From Atkinsonella hypoxylon (Eukaryota; Ascomycota; Sordariomycetes; Hypocreales; Clavicipitaceae): a DNA stretch of 18,775 bases. Of the stretch, positions 1 to 7,785 are shown one piece after another (position 1 is the first letter of the stretch; each line of letters opens with the position of its first letter). The notes under the pieces are model-generated. The model saw only the letters and a list, made by a program, of their open reading frames with translations. It was not told the DNA's origin and did not search any database. The position numbers were made by a program, and so were the translations under genes. The DNA is taken from NCBI GenBank assembly GCA_000729835.1, contig JFHB01000345.1, forward strand, positions 1-18,775, in the 5' to 3' direction.

Positions 1-720
1 AGTTAGCTTTTTATAGAAAAGTATTCTATAGTTTAATATATAAATTTACTTACTATAGAAATAAAAAACTACTTTACTATAAAAGCTTTATAAAAAAGGC
101 TTAGTTAATAGTTTACCTAAACTAATACACTAAAAGAAAGCTTAAAAAGTAATATTTTTACTAAAACCTAAGAAAAAAAGGTATTCTAAGAGGTAAAAGT
201 ATACCTTAATAAAAACACTATTCTATAGCACTATAACTCTAGTAAGTATTTATTCTTTAAAGTTAATACTTATAAGAAAGAATTTAGGCTCTTTATCTTT
301 TAGCTTATAGGTAAATAGAATAGTTATAGTATACTTAGTAAAAACATTAAAAGTAACTAACTATAGCTAATTCTTTTTCTCTTAAGATATACTTTTAACC
401 TAAAGAAACATTATAGATTAACTAAGGTAGAGGTAGCTATAATTATATAAAGTATTTAAAAGCTATAGAAAATAGTTTAATTTAACTACTACACTATTAA
501 TATTATTATAGACTACTTACTAGTAAAAGGAATTATTAAATATACCTTACTTACTACAATAGATTTAGATAAAGCTAATTTAAAATTAGCTAAAGTAGCT
601 AATTATTTATTATAATTTAACCTAAGAGTTTTCTATATACTAAAAGTGCTAAATATAGTGCTAAATACACTCTTTAGGTTGCTAGTTATAGTTTTATACT
701 AAAAGAAAGCTTATAATAGT
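1..720 (+). pseudogene. gypsy RT C-terminal end and RNase H, RIP-degraded
   Basis: RNase H degrades the RNA strand of the RNA/DNA hybrid during reverse transcription; in gypsy elements it follows RT in the pol polyprotein. Around 190-300 the frame resembles the RT-RNase H connection (a block like 'ILxHYxSSKYLFFKV' followed by 'KEFRLFIF'). At 367-450 it reads like the RNase H block 'PILFLSR..NPAE.HYRPTEVEVA'. Near 615-680 it reads like 'FxVFYxPGKANIVPDALSRL', the hallmark end of gypsy RNase H. All blocks are in the same frame, broken only by TAA/TAG at former Gln/Arg/Trp positions. The RT active site itself lies outside the window. Assignment to gypsy rests on motif order; exact residue boundaries are approximate. 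Confidence 0.7.
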
Positions 721-939
721 AAATTTAATAAGCTTAATATAAGTACATTTTTTACTAAAGAATACAGTACTATAGTAGTATTAAATAAAGGTTTAAAAGA
801 GAAAATTATTTAAGGCTATAGTTTTAATCTAAAGCTTAGTAGAATTATAGAAGATATTAAGGACTTTTATAAAAAGTAGAATTAGTAAAATTAATAATAA
901 AGGCTAAGGATTCTACTGTATAAATAGACTCTATAAGAT

Positions 940-1800
940 AATAAACTTTTATACTATTATAATAGAAAAGGTCTATTTTAACTATATATACCTATAAAGA
1001 TTGTAGAATTTATTCTTAAAATAGTTTATAATAATTAAAACTATTTTAGCGCTTATAGAATAGCAGTAGAATTATAGATAGTTTACTTTCTATAGATATA
1101 TAAGTAGATTTAAACCTATATTACTTACTGCTATACTTATAAAGAAAATACAATTAACTATAGTAAGCTACTAAAGGAATTAAGGTTATTAGAGTTAGTT
1201 TTAACTTCTTTCTATATAATTTTACTTAATTTTATTATTAATATACCTAAAGTTAGCTTAATAAATACTCTATAGTAAAAAGATAAATATAGCTTCTATA
1301 ACTTACTATATTTAGTAAATTACCTATTTAGTAAGTAAATAATTCTTATACTTAAGTATATAATATATATAGTAGAAATTTAGGTAGAACTACTCTTATA
1401 AATACTATATTTATTAAACTAAAGCCTTTTTAAGTAGATTATAAGTAACTAAGATCTAAAGTTTATTTCTAATATTTAAAGAAGTATATTTACCTAAATT
1501 AGAAGTAAATTACTTATAGCTATAGCTTACTACTTATAGATAAATAGAATAGCTAAATAGAAGAATTAAATAGTTATTATTACTATTTAATACTATATAG
1601 TTATAAATTTAAATATACTATAAACTATAATACTTTTAGTACTATAGTACTAACTTAATAATATAGTAGTAGTTAGTATAGAGATTTTCTTTAATAAACT
1701 TATATATAGTTTCTAACTAATTACTATTGTTAATTTAATTTAATTAAATAACGTTCTTAGCAATAGAATAGATATAAGTAATATAGCTATACTTTAGAAG
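940..1800 (+). pseudogene. gypsy integrase (zinc-binding and DD35E core), RIP-degraded
   Basis: Integrase inserts the retrotransposon cDNA into the chromosome. The N-terminal zinc-binding part runs from about 1000 to 1145: 'FSAYRIAVEL' matches the conserved 'GHFGxxRT' region, the first Cys survives at 1129-1131 and the second is Tyr at 1138-1140. The catalytic triad can be placed as codons 1228 (now Asn), 1447 (now Asn, in a former 'SDRDPKFTS' block) and 1555 (now Lys, in a former 'AYHPQTNGxxERxNQ' block). Exactly 35 codons separate the last two, as the D-D-35-E family requires. All three changes are G-to-A, as RIP produces. The frame is unbroken apart from TAA/TAG. The gene is certainly dead. 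Confidence 0.85.
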
Positions 1801-2350
1801 CTATACTAGTAAGAGGTAGAAACAGCTATTAGTATAGTAAATGCCTTAAGTAAGATTAAATATAATACTTAATATAAGCCTATTAATATTAAAGTAAGAA
1901 ATATAGTCTACCTATAATTATACTAAGGATATATACTTCTAGAAAAGCTAAAAAAGAAATAGTCTTTTTAATAGATAAAGCTATATAAGGTTCTTATAAA
2001 AGTAAGCTTATTGTTATTTTACCTAGATTTCCTACTAGATTTATATATATACTTAGTAGTATTAGTAGCTTACCTTTAGAAGCTAAAATAAAGTAAAGAC
2101 CCTTTTAACTAAAAAAAGTAACTACTACTGTTAATTATAATAGAAAGGTTTAGTATAGAGAACTATTAGGAAATTAAGCAAATTTATACCTATTAAATTT
2201 AATGTTTCTACAGTAAGTTAAGTAAGCTATATCTAGAATTCCTTATATAATAGAAAGAGTTCTCTACTAAAGATAACTAATAAATTGCTAAAGATAAGCT
2301 TAAAGTTAATACTTCTAAAATTATAAATAAATATCTATAGAAACACTTTA
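1801..2350 (+). pseudogene. gypsy integrase C-terminus: GPY/F module plus chromodomain, RIP-degraded
   Basis: From about 1870 the frame reads like 'YKPIxxKVxxxVYLxLxxGYxLxxK', then 'LYKVLxKVSxLxFxLDLxxDLxIxxVVxVAYL' up to about 2085. This matches the GPY/F module that follows integrase in fungal gypsy elements. At about 2140-2345 it continues as a chromodomain: 'ERFSIExLLG', then 'YLEFLIxxKEFSTKDN' (the YLVKWKGYPxxxxxW core) and a tail similar to 'NAPEIIxKY'. Chromodomains steer chromovirus integration toward histone-modified heterochromatin; that is family knowledge and is not shown here. Both aromatic positions of the core Trp codon have become TAG or TAA. Confidence 0.7.
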
Positions 2351-2880
2351 TAAATTAGAAAAAAGAGTATTAATATTATTAAAAGAGTAATATAGCTTAC
2401 TAAAAAGCCCTAAATTAGCTAGTAGAAGCTTACTACTAACTCTTTTCTTTATAAGTTTTAATTTCCTTTATTATATAATAAATTATTTAAATCCTTTAGT
2501 ATCTCTTTTCTTATATCCTTATTTATTATTATTAGAACTATTAAAATTAACCTATATTATAGAATTATAGAAGGTTAAGAAGAAAATACCTATAAATCTA
2601 TATACTATTGTTTTAATCTACTTTTTCTATAAATTTACCTTTACTTTTATAAATTTTTATACTTTCTACTATATAACCTTTTTCTTATACCTTTATATAT
2701 TATAAAATCTTATAAATTTATTAATACTATTATAGCTACTACTCTTTCTATTCCTTTAGGCTATTATTTAGCTACTTTTAATAGTTAAATACTAAAATAC
2801 TATACTAAGGGCAATAAACTACCTATAGAGTAAATTTCTATAGCCTATAGAACTAGCTAGCCTCTATAAAGCTACTTCTA
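2351..2880 (+). other. degraded sequence between chromodomain and downstream ORF-like region
   Basis: The gypsy frame can be followed to about 2470 as a plausible Gln/Tyr-rich end of pol. From there to 2880 it is rich in Leu, Tyr and Ile codons and has many TAA/TAG. Reversing RIP-type changes mentally would give a Pro/Ser/Thr-rich composition, but this is inference. I see no promoter, RNA gene or LTR boundary here. Confidence 0.4.
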
Positions 2881-4570
2881 GCCTCTTCTATTCCTTTTAT
2901 AGAAAATCTATTACTATTATTCTTTTCTTTTAGTAGTTTAGAATTATTAATTTTAGTAAACTTAAATAGCTTATTCTAAGAAGAGAATAACAATAGTAAC
3001 TATACTTAAGCTATAATACTACTACTATTTAAACCTAAAGAAGAATATATTACTTTTAATATATATATTAATTATAATAATAGTTTTAACGCTAAAAGTA
3101 AAGGTTTTAAGTTTAAAGAGTAAGAATATAACTATAAAGGTAATATAGTAGCTATAAAGCTAAATAACATTAAAACTTATCTTATATTACTTAATTTTTA
3201 CTGCTTATATAGCACTTTTAGTAGGCCTAAAAGTGCTAAGAGCACTTTAAAAGTTAATAAGTTTATCTTTAGCACTATTTCTATAGAAATTAAAGATAAT
3301 ATTAATATTACTAATGTAGAGCCTATTATAGAAGACTATAGTTAGTATTGCTATATTAATAGAGCTAAAGAAAAGGTATAAAATATAGAAAATACTATCT
3401 ACACTTATACCTATAAATTTACCTTTAAAGGCAGTATAATAAATAAAACTAGCATTAAGGTCTTTAAAGATAATATATATTACTTACTCTAGTAGAATAT
3501 AGTAATATATATCTTTAGGATTTATAATAACTATAAAGTAAAGCGCTAAAACTAGTAATATAAAGGTAAGAATGCTAAAGTATCTATAGGTAACGCTAAA
3601 GTAGCTAGAAGAGGTAAGATATAGGTAAAAGCAGTAGCTACTATATACTATAGTAGCAATATAGTAAAAAGAGGTAAAGAAACTATTACTATAGATTTAT
3701 TTACTAGTTTACTGTTATAAGTAGTGTTACTTACTATCTACTTCTTTAATAAATTTAGCAGAATTAATAGCACTATTGTAGGTGCTTTAGCTAATATTAG
3801 CTATATAAACTTACTCTTTATTCTATTAGCTAAGGTATAATCCTAGAGCTAGTGTAATAGTCTCCTTTAGAAGAAGTATAAATCTAATGCTAAAGAAATA
3901 ATTAAAGCCTACCTTAAGGACACTTCTATAGGTAGTAACGCTATATAGAAGTAACTTAACCTCTATATTGCTAAAATTAATAAGTTAAATAAAAAGATTA
4001 ACTAGGTTAAAATAAAGGCTAAAGAAGGTTTATTTAATAAGTAGTTTAATAAATTATAAACTACTATTTATAGTATATATAACTAACTAAATAGTATAAG
4101 TTAATTTAATAAAGATATTAATAACGTTATTAATAAAAACAAAACCTTACTAAAGGTTGCTAGTAATATTAATACACTATAGGCAGAAAGTAAACGCTTA
4201 TAATATAAAATTAACTATATTTACGTAAACTTCTTAGAACGCTTAGCTAACTAGCTTATTGCTATATAAGGCCTCTTTAGTAATAGATTTAGCACTATTT
4301 AATATAGAAGAAGTGCTTAATTTGTTCTAATTAATCTATCTTTAATGTATTTCTCTTTATTAATTCTATAAAAGATACCTTCTATAGTAAAGTTAATACT
4401 AACTAAGGTAAAAACGCTAACTAAAAGGCTAGCTATAAGTAAACTAGTAGAAATACCTATTAAGCGTAAAACTAGTGCCTTTTAGGTAAAACCCTCCCTA
4501 AAGCTGCTAGAAACGTTCTTTAGCTTTACTTTCTAAAGAGAACTAATAGCTTACTATAACTAACTAACAA
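2881..4570 (+). pseudogene. unrecognised RIP-degraded reading frame downstream of gypsy pol
   Basis: I do not recognise this protein. The same frame as pol stays coding-like for about 560 codons, interrupted only by TAA/TAG and with lower stop density than the stretch before it. It begins with an acidic, Asn/Ser-rich part (about 2900-3350). A basic patch near 3540-3640 contains 'GNAKVARRG'. About 3930-4260 is rich in Lys, Asn, Leu and Gln with heptad-like spacing, suggesting a coiled coil. The tail (4380-4520) is Lys/Thr-rich. Cys codons cluster at 4572-4610. It could be a third ORF or C-terminal extension of the gypsy element, the gag of an adjoining element, or a captured host gene. Hydrophobic runs near 3700-3830 are probably RIP products (Thr to Ile, Ala to Val, Pro to Leu) and not membrane segments. 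Confidence 0.4.
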
Positions 4571-4725
4571 TTTACTGCTATTACTAATGCCTAAAGATTA
4601 GAATAAACTGTATATATATAGAGAAATACACTAAAGAGATCTAATAGAAAATTTACTTTAATATAGATTAATTTTTAATACTTTTAACACTATATAGAAT
4701 AATCTTGCATAAAGAATGTGCTATA
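4571..4725. other. AT-rich stretch with no assignable feature
   Basis: The frame of the upstream unrecognised region may continue with low stop density to the edge of repeat X, and includes a small Cys cluster. Nothing else is identifiable. The true outer boundary of X could lie here, because the right-hand copy of X runs off the window at the position corresponding to 4726. Confidence 0.3.
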
Positions 4726-5381
4726 TAGATTTAATAAATTAGCTTTATTATATAAGATTAATTTATAGAATTTAATATTATTTAGGATAATTTTGCGTAA
4801 CTTTACTTATATATAGAATATAGAATAAGCTTTAACGCTCTATTAGGTTTAAGGAAATCTATTAATTTAATATATAGATTTAATAGTTACTAGATTATAA
4901 GTGTAATTTAGGCATTATAAGTGCACAGGAAAATATATAAATATAGCAACCTATACTGTAGATTGTACTACAACAATAATAATATATACTTACGTAATAA
5001 AATAATAACTACCTTTCTATACCTTTTATAACAGCTAGATTAATAAGTTATTTAGTTTAATCTAATACACTTTCTAACAACTAACAATTAATTTTTAGAA
5101 CAGCTAGAACAGCTAATCTTTTTTATAAAGGCAGCACTTATTACAGAATAATTCTATAGACCTATAGGTTACTAGTGTATGTAACTGCAATTATATATAA
5201 GTAGTTAGAAGCAACACTTAAGTAGTTAAATTAAGCAATTAACAATTATTCACTAGAACACTATCTCTAGATGCTCCTCACAGAAGCTCTTACAACTCCT
5301 CTTACGATTTATTGCATAACCTGTTGAATCTAACAACCTATCGTCACTTCCGACAAACCCACGTTAGATCCCACCGTAACA
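4726..5381 (-). repeat. left arm of inverted repeat X (transposon terminus)
   Basis: This 656-bp block is the reverse complement of 18120-18775 along its whole length with no net indel; coordinates sum to 23501 at every point checked, including the TATA motif. Read outward (minus strand) it begins TGTTACGGTGGGATC at 5381, so its inner end has the TG/CA form of LTR termini. The differences I compared are transitions. The innermost 60 bp (5322-5381) are GC-richer and hardly mutated; the outer part is AT-rich. It directly abuts the truncated gag of copia copy A. It may be an LTR, the start of an LTR element, or a long terminal inverted repeat; I cannot decide because the right copy is cut by the window end. 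Confidence 0.8.
5022..5030 (-). promoter_or_regulatory. TATA-box-like motif in left X arm
   Basis: On the minus strand this reads TATAAAAGG. It is conserved at the mirrored position 18471-18479 in the other arm, about 350 bp inside the TGTTACGG end and pointing outward. Position and sequence suit an RNA polymerase II promoter inside an LTR or element end. Whether it is active is unknown. Confidence 0.35.
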
Positions 5382-5386
5382 GTAGT

Positions 5387-6350
5387 AGATCCTATTACTT
5401 CTAAAAGAGCTTCTAAAGTCTCTTTTAAAGCCCCTAAACCTTCTAGTTCTAATAGTGCTACTTTTCTACCTGCTTTTAATAAAGGCACTATAAAAGAGCT
5501 AAATAAGAAGGTCCACTTAATTCTAGAGGCTGCTAAGCTAAAAGGCCCTAAAAATTTTAAACAGTAGAAGTAAGCTTTAACTATTTAATTTAGAGCACTA
5601 GGATTCCCTTAATTTATTAATAATCCTAGTATAGCTAGTACTTTAGTAGATTTAGAACAAGCTATTATCCTTATAATTATAAGAGATAGTTGCTAATCTA
5701 AACCTTAAGCTGCTATAAGCTAGCATAAGTCCCCTATAGATGCCTATAACGTTCTAGTTAAGCAGTATTTATAGAGTGCTAAAATACAATATAGTATACT
5801 ATATACTAGTTATTACAACTTATTGTTTTCGAACTATAAGGGATCTTTAGAGGCCTTTAATGCTAAATTTAATAATTTACTAGCTAAACTACAGCTCTAT
5901 AGTGTAGCTATTAATTCTATTAACTAAGTAAATTATTATATTAATGCTTTAAAGAAGACCTTCTCTAGCTAGGCTAAAAGGCAGCAATATTCTATTAGAG
6001 CTACTAGAGCATAAGGTCTATCTGTAAAAATGCTGAATTTACAGTTCCTTATAGCTAACTTATTAGAAGAACAAAGAGATAAAAGCTCCTCTATATCTAA
6101 GGCTCTTAGTTATAAAGCTTCTAATTCTAATAGTTCTAATAATAATAAAGCTAACTAAGGAAAGAATCCTCCTAATTAGAAGAAGAATTCTAATTCTAAT
6201 TCTAATTCTAACGATTCTAATGCCTCTAAAGATACAGATAAAGCCTTTAAGAATAAGAAGAAGTAGAAGGGCTAAAGAAGAAGTAACAAAAATTCTAGGA
6301 ATAAGGATGGAGAAGCTGCTTTTGCTATAGGTTGTTATAACCTATCTACT
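5387..6350 (+). pseudogene. gag: copia Gag, N-terminally truncated and RIP-degraded (copy A)
   Basis: Gag packages the retrotransposon RNA into virus-like particles. The frame at 5391 starts 'PITSKRASKVSF', about 130 codons inside the protein as judged from copy B. The central part (about 5490-6080) has the helix-rich layout of copia Gag, with a 'PIDAYNVLVKQY' block and 'GSLEAFNAKFNNLLAKL'. The C-terminal third is a low-complexity Asn/Ser/Lys tract (6120-6300), including repeated TTCTAA units near 6190-6215. I see no CCHC zinc knuckle, and copy B lacks one too. TAA/TAG stops sit at former Gln codons. The copy is broken at 6350 by a 486-bp insertion, after which the frame resumes. Confidence 0.8.
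6346..6350 (+). repeat. target-site duplication CTACT, left
   Basis: CTACT precedes the 486-bp insertion and recurs at 6837-6841. Copy B has a single CTACT at the matching site (minus strand near 15785), which shows the empty-site sequence. Confidence 0.7.
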
Positions 6351-6836
6351 TTGTCGCCTTAAAACCAAACCCCTAAATGACCATGCAGCCCACACTAAAG
6401 CGGGTAACGATATAGCGTACGTTAAGATCGAAGAGGATCGGCAGAGAGCGAGATATTTGTTAATGCATACTATTAAGCAATAGTAAGTAAGAAGATTAAA
6501 TAGTTAGAAAAGGCAGAAATAAAATATTAATTGCAGCTTAGAAGATATACACGCGCAAAAGGAGCTAAATATACTAAAGAGTTAGGGAAAGTGTTACTAG
6601 TAGCGAAGTAATGTCTCTTAAGTGTTAAGTGTTGTAAATTAAAGCAGGCTAAAAGATATTAATTAATTAAAAGAGTAAAGGCTAAAAAAAAGAGTTAGCA
6701 GAAGCTGCTTACGCGCTTTCTTGCTTAAACTATTTAGATGTCTGGGCGATACGCACTCTTATAGAGAAAAATCTGTATGTAGCATCCCTTGCAAAGCTAA
6801 TATAAGAGCGCAAGGGGGTAACCCCGCCGCGACACA
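6351..6836. mobile_element. 486-bp insertion with short inverted ends (solo LTR or non-autonomous element)
   Basis: This segment is absent from copy B, where flanking sequence is continuous. It begins TTGTCGCC and ends GCGACACA, so the ends share TGTCGC as an inverted repeat, and CTACT flanks it on both sides. Near the right end GGGGTAACCCC forms a small palindrome (about 6815-6825). I find no coding frame. It is less AT-rich than its surroundings and keeps many CA, TG and CG. TGTCGC...GCGACA ends fit a solo gypsy-type LTR. In that reading one base on the left and two on the right remain unexplained; a small TIR element with 5-bp duplication is the alternative. Confidence 0.7.
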
Positions 6837-6841
6837 CTACT
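6837..6841 (+). repeat. target-site duplication CTACT, right
   Basis: This is the second copy of the 5-bp duplication flanking the 486-bp insertion; copia Gag sequence resumes directly after it. Confidence 0.7.
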
Positions 6842-7312
6842 AGCAACCAGGATACTACAGATTCCAATAGTAAATCTAGCAGTTCTAGTAGTGATAATTC
6901 TTACGATTTAGATACAGAATCCACTACTAGTGATACTAGTACTACTAGTAATAATACCCCTTCTTTTAATTACTCTAACAGAATAATTAAAAACTCCCTA
7001 CTATACAATACAGGTTCTACCTGTTATATAGTTAACAATAAGGCATTTTTTAGGACTTTTAAGCCTATAAAAAAGAGTAAAACCGCGCCTATTACTACTA
7101 AAGGAGGTCTAATTTATCCTAAAGGATAGGGAACTGCTGTATTCTAGGTACTAGTTAGTATAAATCTAGCTAAATATAGGCCTTTAGCTCTAAAGAATGC
7201 TCTATATTGCCTAGGTTTAGATACTAACCTAATTAGTAGTCTAAAGCACTATTTAACAGGGGGCACTCTCCTTAGAAATTAGCTATTTCTAGCTAATAGA
7301 AGCTGCTATAGG
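6842..7312 (+). pseudogene. copia Gag C-terminus and aspartic protease, RIP-degraded (copy A)
   Basis: The protease cleaves the Gag-Pol polyprotein. After a Ser/Thr/Asp-rich linker (6842-6960) the frame reads 'NSLLYNTGSTCYIVNN', which is the copia protease block 'xLLDTGAxxHI'. The catalytic triplet at 7007-7015 is Asn-Thr-Gly; its Asp codon has become AAT (G-to-A), so the active site is lost. 'LALKNALYCLGLDTNLISS' at about 7182-7240 matches the conserved 'LxNVLYxPGLxxNLIS' end of the protease domain. A miniature LTR element interrupts the frame right behind it at 7313. Confidence 0.8.
7308..7312 (+). repeat. target-site duplication ATAGG, left
   Basis: ATAGG lies immediately before the miniature LTR element and is repeated at 7781-7785. 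Copy B has a single ATAAG at the matching site, differing by a RIP-type transition. Confidence 0.85.
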
Positions 7313-7432
7313 TGTTACGTGCTGAATATATTATATAGAGCTTGATACCGTCACTTCCTCTAACTGAGGTTGTGACTAGACCTTTTGGTGCAGTGGTCAA
7401 GCATTGCATTAAGGCCTGATTAATCTGTAATA
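7313..7432. repeat. 120-bp terminal direct repeat, left (TRIM)
   Basis: It matches 7661-7780 base for base in length. Its last two bases are TA where the right copy has CA, which fits one RIP-type change. It contains TGGTGCAGTGG at 7386-7396, which fits the tRNA A-box consensus TRGYNNARNNG. Confidence 0.85.
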
Positions 7433-7660
7433 TATAGTAGCAATTGCTTATATATTTAATTCCTGCGGCTGCGGAATTTTTTAGGTCTAGGTCTAGTTGC
7501 AGAGCTAGCTATAGGCTTAGTGTGCGTATAGTAGAGACTATAGGAGTGCAATTCCCTACTAGTAACAATTCTAGGCTTAGTGCTAGATCTACTGTATGCT
7601 AAGCTTGGAAGGTCCCTCTATTAGCTAGGTTAGCTAACACTTGCTAATAGCTGCGGCATC

Positions 7661-7780
7661 TGTTACGTGCTAAATATATTATATAGAGCTTAATACTGTC
7701 ACTTCCTCTAACTGAGGTTGTAACTAGACCTTTTAGTGCAGTGGTCAAGCATTGCATCAAGGCCTGATTAATCCGTGACA
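7661..7780. repeat. 120-bp terminal direct repeat, right (TRIM)
   Basis: Second copy of the terminal repeat, with intact CA end. Its A-box-like motif at 7734-7744 is TAGTGCAGTGG, one transition from the left copy. The following ATAGG is the target duplication. Confidence 0.85.
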
Positions 7781-7785
7781 ATAGG
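7781..7785 (+). repeat. target-site duplication ATAGG, right
   Basis: Copia sequence continues directly after this pentamer with 'CTTCTAAATCC', as in copy B. Confidence 0.85.

Larger units (their letters stand above)
1..4725 (+). mobile_element. RIP-degraded Ty3/gypsy retrotransposon, 5' part outside the window
   Basis: Reading one frame (first codon at base 1) and ignoring TAA/TAG gives, in order, the end of reverse transcriptase, RNase H, an integrase with zinc-binding and catalytic parts, a GPY/F module and a chromodomain. That is the pol order of Ty3/gypsy chromoviruses. The same frame continues into an unrecognised coding-like region up to about 4570. The gag, protease and RT catalytic core would lie to the left of base 1. 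I could not find an LTR boundary inside this stretch; repeat X begins at 4726 at the latest. Almost every CA and TG has become TA. The element cannot be active. Confidence 0.8.
7313..7780. mobile_element. 468-bp TRIM-like miniature LTR element
   Basis: The element starts TGTTACGTGC and ends CCGTGACA. It has 120-bp direct repeats at both ends (7313-7432 and 7661-7780) around a 228-bp centre without coding capacity. A perfect 5-bp duplication, ATAGG, flanks it. Copy B has no insertion here, so the boundaries are exact. These are the features of a terminal-repeat retrotransposon in miniature, mobilised in trans by another element's enzymes. The LTR differences I see are all transitions. I cannot identify a clear primer-binding site after the left LTR or a polypurine tract before the right one, so the LTR interpretation rests on ends, direct repeats and duplication. 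Confidence 0.8.

Noticed and set aside
2351..2880. Gypsy LTR between pol and the unrecognised frame
   Set aside because: No TG...CA boundaries, polypurine tract or repeat of this stretch elsewhere in the window.
3700..3830. Transmembrane segments in the unrecognised frame
   Set aside because: RIP turns Thr into Ile, Ala into Val and Pro/Ser into Leu, so hydrophobic runs are expected artefacts.
1..4725. Mitochondrial, plastid or AT-rich bacterial DNA
   Set aside because: The composition would fit, but the frames encode a eukaryotic chromovirus and copia elements, and there is no organellar or bacterial gene.
6180..6220. TTCTAA tandem units as a microsatellite or array
   Set aside because: They encode an Asn/Ser repeat within Gag and are too few and irregular; no spacers as in CRISPR.
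7381..7432. A tRNA gene in the TRIM repeat
   Set aside because: The A box fits, but I cannot form an acceptor stem and cloverleaf, and the B-box match is weak; kept only as a finding.
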